Assembly (NCBI GenBank): GCA_002499705.1
Contig: DAMU01000045.1
Span: 1 to 12,652 of the forward strand
Direction: 5' to 3'
From: Euryarchaeota archaeon UBA91
GTDB taxonomy: Archaea > Thermoplasmatota > Poseidoniia > Poseidoniales > Poseidoniaceae
DNA: 12,652 nt
The notes beneath the pieces were generated by a model. It was not told the DNA's origin and ran no database searches. It saw only the letters and a program-made list of their open reading frames with translations. Positions 5,941-12,652 of the stretch are shown here, in pieces. The position numbers and the translations under genes are program-made. Each line of letters opens with the position of its first letter. The first letter of the stretch is position 1.

Positions 5941-6285
5941 GAATACTGCAAAAATAGCGATGGCGAGAAGCATCAGCCCAAGGGTAATCCAACCAATCAC
6001 TTGAGCGACCTTCGCAGTACCTGTGTCTGGATGACCCGGCATGCTTTTCGTGAGACTTACAGCGCTATTTCCCATAATTACGCCGGGAATGGCAAGAAGG
6101 CCACACAGTGGGAAACAAGCAAACCCACTGGCTAAACCAACTATCGAGAAAATCAAAGCAGTAGTTGCATTTGTTGATGGATAGTATGCCACTTGTATCC
6201 CTTGGGGTGGAAAGCCTGCTTGCTGAGGAGGAGCCTCCCATACGCCCCCTTGAATGATCTGTTGAGGAGGGGGTGAGCCTTGCAT
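5911..6285 (-). CDS. DUF4190-like two-TM protein, paralogue 2, 124 aa
   Basis: Paralogue of the gene just downstream, with the same layout. A Pro/Gln-rich N-terminus contains IIQGGVWEAPP. Hydrophobic helix 1 (about 40-72, ending IPGVIMGNSAV), the loop KSMPGHPDTGTAKVAQVIGW, and hydrophobic helix 2 (about 93-117) follow. The C-terminus is IMIEVQGLS; the last residues and the stop codon lie inside a 23-bp tandem duplication. Removing one copy would restore a frame ending IMIEVQGENSW. GAGG stands 7 nt before the ATG and an AT-rich box is centred about 23 nt upstream. The gene is 39 nt after the TPR gene on the same strand. Cellular role unknown; the family is membrane-embedded. Confidence 0.85.
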   Translation of the reverse strand: MQGSPPPQQIIQGGVWEAPPQQAGFPPQGIQVAYYPSTNATTALIFSIVGLASGFACFPLCGLLAIPGVIMGNSAVSLTKSMPGHPDTGTAKVAQVIGWITLGLMLLAIAIFAVFIMIEVQGLS

Positions 6286-6301
6286 AATTTCGCCTCAATG
6301 T

Positions 6302-6313
6302 GATTATTTGATT
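6302..6313 (-). promoter_or_regulatory. TATA-like box of DUF4190-like paralogue 2
   Basis: AATCAAATAATC on the minus strand, centred about 23 nt before the ATG at 6285. It lies in the 39-nt gap after the TPR gene, so paralogue 2 may be expressed separately from it. Confidence 0.4.
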
Positions 6314-6324
6314 GTGAATCTAGA

Positions 6325-8616
6325 TTAAAGCAGAACCATTTCACAGTCACCGAGGCGTGTTCGGGCAACGGTGTGGTCCGGGTCGATTGCAAGGACGGCT
6401 CGCCATGCTGCAGCCGCCTCTTCATGGCGTTCTTGCTGATGAAGGGTTGCAGCGATGTGAAGACGGGAGTCAAGGTGATTGCCATCGCATCGAACCGCGG
6501 CTTGGAAGTCATCGAAGGCCGCATCAAGTTCTTTCAGTTCAAGGTAAAGCAATCCACGTTGATGCCATGCTGGTGCATGGTCTTGATTGAGGCGAATCGC
6601 TTCGTTAAGAGGGCCTTCAGCACGCTCAGGTCGCTTAAGTGAAAGATAGCAAGAGCCGAGTTGTGTCAAAGCGTGATAGTGATGAGGAGATGTCTCGAGA
6701 ACCATCTTCAAGTCATCTCTTGCATTTTCCCACTCTGTCAAAAGCATGAATCCTTCTGCACGACGGAGGCGTGCAAGAGTGAGCGAGGGTGCAAGGTCAA
6801 GCAGGATTTCAGCATCATCCAGAACTTTTCTACCTTCTCCCATTGCCATCAAAGCGCTGCATCGGTTAAGACGGGCACGGATGTGCGATGGGTCAGAAGC
6901 GAGTGCCTCATCAAATTGCATGAGTGCCTTATCGAGGTGTCCGGTTCGTGCCGCTATGTTTCCACGAACATAACTGACAGTGGCTGAATCGCCATGAATC
7001 GCAGCGGCTTCGATATGCTTCGTTGCTGCGGAGATGTCATTCAAATCCAAAGCGAGGAGAGCTGCCTCTGAAGAGGCTGAAGGGTCTTCTTCTGGCAAGA
7101 GGCGTAAGGCTCGAGAAATATCTTCTTCTGCACCTGGTAAATCACCAAGCAGGCGCTTGGTTCGGGCAAGACCAAGCCAAGCGACGCCGCATTCTCGGTC
7201 GAGACGCAATCCATCATTGAATGCGGTAACGGCTTCGGCAAGCAGGGTAGCATCCGTCTCGCCCGTTCCATCACGACCCCGGTCTGCACGAGCGAGGTGC
7301 AATCGACCTTCGATGACGTGGAGGAGGGCATGGTCAATGCCAAGAGGTGTTTCATCAAGGAGGGTTTGAGCCTCTGAAATAGCACCGTTCAACAACTTGC
7401 GGCTTGCCATTCGTGCTCGCAATTCTGCATTGTCTGGGCTTTCGAGCAATGCCCTGTCAAGTGCTTCTTGTGATTCAGTGAGTTTTCCACTGGCCAACAA
7501 TAAATCAGATTTCAAGAAAACCAGTTCCGTGCCACCAGCATCAAGAGCGACGGCGTGAATTGCTGCTTTGAGCGCCTCTTCCAAACGGTTCGCCATTGGA
7601 GCGAGTAATTTCGCAAGTAGACCCCAAGCATCGCCATTTTGACGGTCGATGTCCAAGCATCGTTCAACCGCCTGTTGGGCTTTACCATGTTCTCCATCAT
7701 CATACAATAATTGAGCATAGCTATACCAGTCATCAGAACGTTCAGGGTCATCCGCCAAGGCCAATTCAATGGCTTCAAGCGCTTCTGAACGAGAACCTGC
7801 TCGGGCCCGGAGGCCCGATAGAAGGGAACGGTCGGCAGCTGTATCAACGCCCAGTGCCTCAAGCCGGCGAACATCTCTTTCGGCTTCTGCATCACCGAGT
7901 TTGGCGAGTAAATGGGCGTGAGCACGCAGTAATTCTGGTTGATCGGGATTTACTGTCATACGTGCTTCAAGCCAATGCCTGCGGAGTTCTTCATCGCCAC
8001 GAAGCAATGCAATGTGCTCCAGTGCTTCGAGAATATTTTGATTTCCTGGAGAGGAACGGTAAGCAATTCCAAGACATGATTCTGCCCAGTCATATCGTCG
8101 GAGTAACAAGCAAGCATGCCCAAGACGGTGTGCTGCTACTGGATTCAAACCCAATGTTTCTGCATGAATTTGTCTGGATTGAAACACGTCTAAAAGTCGA
8201 GAAAGCAAACTCTCTGATGCTGAAGAAAGTAAACTTTCTGCACCGATTTCTGATTCGGTTGAAAGCGGTGAGATGAGGGTTTCAAGTGCTTCTAATGCTT
8301 CGAGATGAGAGGCTCCTTGCCCCACATGTGTCGCACTCTCATACTGGCTGATAACCGAATGAACAAGAAGCGCTCCATCGATTTCAGGATGTGTCGCTCG
8401 AAGAGCCTCAACCATTCCTGTCATCTCAGAAAGCTGCTTCTGCAGAGTACTGACTTCCATATTCAAATGTGAAAAATGAGCGGCTTGTCCTTCCTGAAGA
8501 ACAACTGCGGTTTCGGAGAGGGTTTGAAGGCGAGCATCGGCCTTACGAAGCCAGAAACCAGCGCCTCCACCAGCGCCAATACAAGCGAGTCCAAATACGG
8601 CAGTTACGGGGTCCAT
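6325..8616 (-). CDS. Membrane-anchored TPR-repeat protein, 763 aa
   Basis: A tetratricopeptide-repeat scaffold. Residues 3-23 are a Gly-rich hydrophobic segment (VFGLACIGAGGGAGFWL) followed by basic residues, suggesting an N-terminal membrane anchor. Residues 25-75 are a likely coiled coil. From about residue 160 to the C-terminus there are at least a dozen degenerate 34-residue TPR units. The clearest are near the end, for example ALTQLGSCYLSLKRPERAEG and AWHQRGLLYLELKELDAAFD, with the usual W/L-G-Y-A-F-A-P spacing. TPR arrays bind partner proteins or peptides, and no enzymatic domain is fused. The start is supported by GGTGA 6 nt upstream and by a TATA-like CATAAA about 27 nt upstream. It may lead a minus-strand series with the two DUF4190-like genes and the beta-propeller gene, and it is divergent from the helical-repeat gene. 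Confidence 0.88.
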   Translation of the reverse strand: MDPVTAVFGLACIGAGGGAGFWLRKADARLQTLSETAVVLQEGQAAHFSHLNMEVSTLQKQLSEMTGMVEALRATHPEIDGALLVHSVISQYESATHVGQGASHLEALEALETLISPLSTESEIGAESLLSSASESLLSRLLDVFQSRQIHAETLGLNPVAAHRLGHACLLLRRYDWAESCLGIAYRSSPGNQNILEALEHIALLRGDEELRRHWLEARMTVNPDQPELLRAHAHLLAKLGDAEAERDVRRLEALGVDTAADRSLLSGLRARAGSRSEALEAIELALADDPERSDDWYSYAQLLYDDGEHGKAQQAVERCLDIDRQNGDAWGLLAKLLAPMANRLEEALKAAIHAVALDAGGTELVFLKSDLLLASGKLTESQEALDRALLESPDNAELRARMASRKLLNGAISEAQTLLDETPLGIDHALLHVIEGRLHLARADRGRDGTGETDATLLAEAVTAFNDGLRLDRECGVAWLGLARTKRLLGDLPGAEEDISRALRLLPEEDPSASSEAALLALDLNDISAATKHIEAAAIHGDSATVSYVRGNIAARTGHLDKALMQFDEALASDPSHIRARLNRCSALMAMGEGRKVLDDAEILLDLAPSLTLARLRRAEGFMLLTEWENARDDLKMVLETSPHHYHALTQLGSCYLSLKRPERAEGPLNEAIRLNQDHAPAWHQRGLLYLELKELDAAFDDFQAAVRCDGNHLDSRLHIAATLHQQERHEEAAAAWRAVLAIDPDHTVARTRLGDCEMVLL

Positions 8617-8822
8617 TGAGGCTCACCCGAACTTTGCCCCTTTATGGTCTGCGGAGGAATTGATGCCTTCGGGGCGGTTTTACACACCCCGGCGGATTTA
8701 CCGAAATGCGTCTGTTTTTTGCTGTGGTTAAGCGAAAAAGGGTTCAAAAAACCTACCAGATACAGTGTTTCTTCGCTCACATTGAAAGGCTCTCGGGCAT
8801 CTTGGGTGATTGGGGTCGAAGA
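8617..8822. promoter_or_regulatory. Divergent promoter region between TPR and helical-repeat genes
   Basis: A 206-nt gap between two outward-reading genes. On the TPR side, CATAAA on the minus strand (8641-8646) is about 27 nt from the start. On the other side, AT-rich stretches near 8728-8752 could start a leadered transcript. A dyad CGGGG/CCCCG (8670-8674 and 8687-8691) lies in the middle and could be a shared regulatory site. An open frame extends from 8706 into the plus-strand gene, but its 39 residues are basic and unlike the acidic protein, so it is treated as non-coding. Confidence 0.45.
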
Positions 8823-11534
8823 ATGGATGATAACGAAGACGATGAAAATCGCCCTTGGTATCATGAGCGTTTGATGGACTTAGAGCATGAAGGCTGGAAC
8901 ATTGTTTCCATAGAAGATTTTCTCTCCGAGAATGAAGAACTGGTAACGGAGCGATGGCTCTATGTCGATTTCGCAGTTGAATTGTCTCAAGAACTCCTTG
9001 AACGAACTGGTTACTTGGGCGATGCTGCTTCTCAACGCTCCCTTGAACAAAGTGAACTTTGGGAGGAAGAACTGCGCGACCCAATGAATGCCGAACGTAT
9101 CCTTGAAGAATACCGTGAGTGGGCGAAGGATTGGCGGCCTTGGGAATTGATTCTCCATAGCGCTCTTAGCGATTGGCAAGATGCTGGCAAGGAAGGAGAA
9201 TACGCTTCCTTCATGGCGCGATTCGATGCTTTAGATATCTCCTCATTGCCATCGACGCTCATTCTTTCTCCACTTCTTTCGAATCCCGACGCTTCAGTTG
9301 AAATCGACGAAGCGCTTTCAACACTTGAGAGTGATGAGGCAAGGCAAAGAACTGCAATTTCAAATGCTGGGACTACGCTTGTTGAAGCAGGTTTTGACGT
9401 CGGCGAACTCGAAAATATGCCGATTATTGACGCCCTTGACTGGATTGCTCAGCTTCACGACCTCCATGATTTACATGAAGAGTTGCGGCTCCTCATCGCT
9501 GAACAGATTGCTCTTTTTGATCCAGAATTAGCCGCCCATCATGAGGAGAGAAGGCGTGAATTAATCCATCAAACCTCGCATGCTGAACTGAGAAATTTCC
9601 GTTTACAAATGGACGCTATTGCAGATAATCTTCACCAGCGATTAGCGAATATAAACGATTTATTGAATCGCTGGAGGGAAAAGGGAATCCAATTCCCTCA
9701 TGCGGACAGTATCCGCCCGATTGAACTGCTTGAATGGGAGACAAATCTGCCGGAGATAGAAGCCTCAATACAAATTCACATGAATGCCCTTGAGCGTTGG
9801 AATCAAATCACAGCGGTTTGGAATGACGGTGCGCTTCCCGGGGCACAATATGCTGGAGTCCTCGAAAATACTGAACAGTTCATCGACCATGTCGACCATC
9901 TTGACCAACAATGGAAACAGTATGAATTGGAAGCGATGATGATCATTGAACACTATGAAGGAAGGGGGATTGTCATGGGTGACTGGAGTGATGAAATCTT
10001 GAGAGACCCTCGGAGTGCATTGCAGCAGTTGAAAAAGAACGAACATCGTTTTGAAGAAAGGCTTGGTTGCATCGATAATTTACTCAGCCTCGATACATCC
10101 TTTGAGGGAAGTGAAGAAATTGATGCGCGGATTGAAGTTTTGAAAGAGCTTGATGTCGATATGGATGTGTTGCAAAACACCCGAGAATTGATTGAAACAT
10201 ATGCCAAGCGTGGAGCAAGACACCGCATCATGTTGGATCAAGATTGGCGCGAATTGGTAGCACAAGGAAAAGCAGATGAATCGTTGCCGACTGCGAGTTT
10301 AAGTCTCCAAGAATATGAAGACGAGATTGGGCTCCTTCGCCGGTTTGGAACCTCGTTATCATCAACAACGGATGGAAACTCTATCGTTGCAGGTGATATT
10401 CATGCTCGCTTGAAAATGCGCATTCAGCAAGAGTTACTTGGTTTAGAATCCGTTGGATGGAGCGTTCATCAATTATTGCGAGAAGTCGAAAGTGACGTTG
10501 TCACAACCGCTCAAAAAATCAATGCGTTCCGGCCACATGTCGCATCTTATTCACAACTTGTTCGAAGATTAAGCCCTCTTCCATGGGAGAGGGATGTAGA
10601 GTTAGCGCTTGAAGTTCAAGAACAATTGAAAGACCCTACGCAGCTTGGCCCTCTTTCAGAAAAAATACCCCTTCTCATCAAGCACCTTGCAACTAAAAAG
10701 AGCGAAGACGAATCGTTTACTTTTGAAGCATGGAAGCCAGCCCCAATTCGACAAACGCTCGTCCCCGTCCCTGAGAGTTTTGAGCGACAAACAATGATTC
10801 CAAAAGACGCTCTAGAAGATGCACATGAAGCGATTCTTGAAGCGATGGAACCTGAAACTCCAGATCCTGAACCCGATATTGAAGCAGTGGATGTTGAAGA
10901 GAATGCGTCCGTAGAAATTACTCAAAGTGAAGAAGAAGTTGTTGAAAAAGAGCAGCCGAAGCAAGAGGTCCGTGTTGAAATTTCAGCAACAGAAAGAATT
11001 CCAAAAGAAATTGAGACCGTGAAGCATATTACAGAGCCAATCGTCTACACCAATGTTATACAATTCCTTGAAGCGATAAATATGAGTGGTGTGGCAGATG
11101 ATGTATCGATGAACGGAGCGGATGCAATGCCGAATGTTCGACGTCAATTGGCAAACCATGTTGGCGTCTCACCTCGTGATACCCGCGTGGACAGAATACT
11201 GCGTTTAGCACTTCGATTGTTACCTCAAAACAAACCTTCTGATGTATCCCACTCAGAATTATTAGCAAAAATTGGCGGTAACCTCAAACCAATGAAGCGC
11301 TGGATGCGCGCTCGACTTGAAAATCGCCACTCAGGTTCATCGGATGCGTTTCTCGAAGATGCCCTCAACTTAGGCAAAGCACTACGACGAATCCCCGGGC
11401 CAGGATTCCCTCTACCACTCGAAAAAGATGATTATGAATTGCCAGATTCGAGCGACACTGAACAACTCGAATATGAAGTCAAACAACTTCTTGCGCTCAT
11501 GAACCTCCCCTCAGCGGGAGGAATAATTGCGTAA
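8823..11534 (+). CDS. Large acidic helical-repeat/coiled-coil protein, 903 aa
   Basis: I do not recognise a named family. The start is the ATG at 8823 (MDDNEDDENRPW), with GGGG 7 nt upstream; an earlier ATG at 8706 would add 39 basic residues. There is no signal peptide or membrane segment. Residues 1 to about 620 are strongly helical and acidic and contain about six degenerate units with the pattern hydrophobic-x-G-hydrophobic-x-V/h-x-x-L, then two helices rich in L, E and R. Pivot residues are near G24, G190, G288, G382, D444 and G545, mostly 94-101 residues apart. Residues about 625-735 are a Glu/Pro-rich, probably disordered linker. Residues about 738-903 form a more basic helical C-terminal domain (VYTNVIQFLEAI..., VDRILRLALRLLPQ). 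A cytoplasmic scaffold or cytoskeleton-like role is inferred only from shape. Its stop directly abuts the stop of the convergent proline-rich gene. Confidence 0.82.
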   Translation: MDDNEDDENRPWYHERLMDLEHEGWNIVSIEDFLSENEELVTERWLYVDFAVELSQELLERTGYLGDAASQRSLEQSELWEEELRDPMNAERILEEYREWAKDWRPWELILHSALSDWQDAGKEGEYASFMARFDALDISSLPSTLILSPLLSNPDASVEIDEALSTLESDEARQRTAISNAGTTLVEAGFDVGELENMPIIDALDWIAQLHDLHDLHEELRLLIAEQIALFDPELAAHHEERRRELIHQTSHAELRNFRLQMDAIADNLHQRLANINDLLNRWREKGIQFPHADSIRPIELLEWETNLPEIEASIQIHMNALERWNQITAVWNDGALPGAQYAGVLENTEQFIDHVDHLDQQWKQYELEAMMIIEHYEGRGIVMGDWSDEILRDPRSALQQLKKNEHRFEERLGCIDNLLSLDTSFEGSEEIDARIEVLKELDVDMDVLQNTRELIETYAKRGARHRIMLDQDWRELVAQGKADESLPTASLSLQEYEDEIGLLRRFGTSLSSTTDGNSIVAGDIHARLKMRIQQELLGLESVGWSVHQLLREVESDVVTTAQKINAFRPHVASYSQLVRRLSPLPWERDVELALEVQEQLKDPTQLGPLSEKIPLLIKHLATKKSEDESFTFEAWKPAPIRQTLVPVPESFERQTMIPKDALEDAHEAILEAMEPETPDPEPDIEAVDVEENASVEITQSEEEVVEKEQPKQEVRVEISATERIPKEIETVKHITEPIVYTNVIQFLEAINMSGVADDVSMNGADAMPNVRRQLANHVGVSPRDTRVDRILRLALRLLPQNKPSDVSHSELLAKIGGNLKPMKRWMRARLENRHSGSSDAFLEDALNLGKALRRIPGPGFPLPLEKDDYELPDSSDTEQLEYEVKQLLALMNLPSAGGIIA

Positions 11535-12652
11535 TCAAGAGAGTTCGTTGAGTAAATCACTCTGCTCTTCTTCACTCAGTGTGTCTTCAACCGGCGATGC
11601 TTTCACGGCAATCTCAGGGGCATTTGGAAGAGGTGCATCCAGAGGGATTGGGCCATCAGGTAAGCCAAGAGGAGGAGGGAGTGGCATTCCACCCGGGGCA
11701 TTCAGCGGAGGGGGCGGGGGCAGTGGCGATGCTGGCGCAGGGGGAACAAGGGCCGGTGGAGGAGGCAGGGGTGCTGCAGGTATGACAGGTGCTGCTACGG
11801 GCGGTGGTGCTATTGGTGCTGGGAGGGGCGTTGTTGGAGGAGCAGTGGGTGGGCCGGCCATTGGCTTCGCTTCTAGTGGAATTGCTTGAGGGGGCGCTGG
11901 AATCGCCACGGGTTCCACCGGTATCGATTGTGGAGGGGTTGGAATTTGCATTGGCGCTGGAGGTTGTTCTACCTGGACAGGCGGAGGTGTTATTTTCGGA
12001 GCGGGCGCTGCAAGTGCAGCGTGGAATTGTTCGAGGGCTTCGGTCTTTAGTTCACCATTTCTCAATAATCCAGCCATTTCAGAACCAAGTAAAGCCATAC
12101 TTGCTCGGAAAAAAGGTCGATTTGTGCCATATCCGCGCAGAGTATGAGAGAGTGTCCCTCCCGCATTCGTAAACTCAAGATGATGCGTTTCAAGGTGCAT
12201 TGAAGACCAATTCCAAACGCCAGCAGCAACTAGAAGAACGCCAAAAAAGTTGAAGACGGTGATTGATGAAAGAAGGAACAGCGTCCCCAAAAGAGCTGAG
12301 CTGAGCCAAAGGAACTGGTGTTTATGCATCAATTCATTGTGTTGATGTTTGAATCCAGTGATTTCTCTTTTCATCGAAAGTGAAACTTTCAATCTTCGCT
12401 GACCGTCATCATCAAGCCGGGACTCGATGATCCGAAGGAGGTCGTCGTCAACAACAAGTGACGTGGTTTTTCTCCCATCGGCAGATTGTTGCAGCGGATA
12501 CTCAGTCACTGTTTCATCATGGAATTGGCGCAGCAGTGGCGCTGCTCGAATCGGGAGTTTCCACCCTTCCTGTTCTGGAACAACAAGAGGTGTTTCGTCA
12601 TCTGTTTTTTCCAAAACTTGCTCGTCGAGGGTTTCTTGTTGAGGTTCTTGTT
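11535..12652 (-). CDS. Two-TM protein with long proline-rich C-terminal tail, 5' partial
   Basis: The frame is open to the right edge; upstream of 12614 it continues in an acidic Gln/Glu-rich style (QEPQQETLDEQVLEKTDDE), and there is no in-frame ATG before 12374, so the true start lies outside the window. The visible part has an acidic N-terminal region of about 110 residues ending in a basic stretch (MKREITGFKHQH). A tight hydrophobic hairpin (about 12314-12200) and a small domain (HLETHHLEFTNAGGTLSHTLRGYGTNRPFF) follow. From about 12008 to 11582 the tail is roughly 140 residues of Pro/Ala/Leu-rich low complexity with many PPP and PAP runs, ending in an acidic tip (EDTLSEEEQSDLL). With a two-pass membrane hairpin both ends should lie on the same side, probably the cytoplasm, where such a tail could bind partners. 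No family recognised. Confidence 0.78.
   Translation of the reverse strand, partial: QEPQQETLDEQVLEKTDDETPLVVPEQEGWKLPIRAAPLLRQFHDETVTEYPLQQSADGRKTTSLVVDDDLLRIIESRLDDDGQRRLKVSLSMKREITGFKHQHNELMHKHQFLWLSSALLGTLFLLSSITVFNFFGVLLVAAGVWNWSSMHLETHHLEFTNAGGTLSHTLRGYGTNRPFFRASMALLGSEMAGLLRNGELKTEALEQFHAALAAPAPKITPPPVQVEQPPAPMQIPTPPQSIPVEPVAIPAPPQAIPLEAKPMAGPPTAPPTTPLPAPIAPPPVAAPVIPAAPLPPPPALVPPAPASPLPPPPPLNAPGGMPLPPPLGLPDGPIPLDAPLPNAPEIAVKASPVEDTLSEEEQSDLLNELS

Noticed and set aside
7596..8276. 226-codon plus-strand frame
   Set aside because: It lies entirely antisense inside the TPR gene, whose repeat pattern is unmistakable; composition is His/Arg/Gln-rich noise.
8706..8822. N-terminal extension of the helical-repeat protein by 39 residues
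   Set aside because: The added residues are basic and aromatic, unlike the acidic protein. The ATG at 8823 has an upstream G-rich site and an MDDNEDDEN opening typical of the rest.
11527..11889. Plus-strand frame encoding a Gly/Ala-rich protein
   Set aside because: It is the mirror of the proline-rich tail (CCN codons read as GGN); the opposite frame continues into a clear membrane hairpin and acidic domain.
12374..12614. Start of the proline-rich protein inside the window (TTG at 12614 or ATG near 12374)
   Set aside because: The frame continues open to the window edge with the same acidic Gln/Glu-rich composition, and the internal ATG would remove much of the N-terminal domain; the real start is probably outside.

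Overview
The window looks archaeal. My best guess is a marine euryarchaeon of the Poseidoniales (Marine Group II) type, but this is inference from gene style and not a marker-gene result. Supporting signs are AT-rich TATA-like boxes centred about 20-27 nt upstream of several start codons (leaderless-mRNA architecture), a tRNA-Cys without an encoded CCA end, surface proteins rich in N-glycosylation sequons, a secreted protein with DxDGDG calcium-binding repeats, and compact genes with touching or overlapping ends. There is no CRISPR array, insertion sequence, integrase or rRNA.

Left part (1-2907), all on the minus strand: the 5' part of a secreted thrombospondin-type-3-like Ca-binding protein runs off the left edge. 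Next come a 349-nt gap holding two matched 19-bp palindromes, an unrecognised basic 244-residue protein with a strong Shine-Dalgarno site, and a translationally overlapping pair: a membrane protein with a glycosylated ectodomain, then a GNAT acetyltransferase.

Centre (3012-5411): a plus-strand tRNA-Cys(GCA) is followed by a complete fold-type-I PLP aminotransferase. That gene converges on, and overlaps by 14 bp, a minus-strand membrane-anchored protein of the PQQ-type sugar/sorbosone dehydrogenase beta-propeller family.

Right part (5459-12652): two adjacent DUF4190-like small membrane paralogues and a 763-residue membrane-anchored TPR protein lie in the same minus-strand series as the beta-propeller gene (order TPR, paralogue 2, paralogue 1, beta-propeller; gaps 39-62 nt), so they may be co-transcribed. 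Divergent from the TPR gene is a 903-residue acidic helical-repeat protein. Its stop codon directly abuts that of a minus-strand two-TM protein with a proline-rich tail, which is cut by the right edge. The TPR, helical-repeat and proline-rich proteins all look like scaffold or interaction proteins and are the best candidates here for an undescribed (envelope-associated?) assembly, but sequence alone gives no function.
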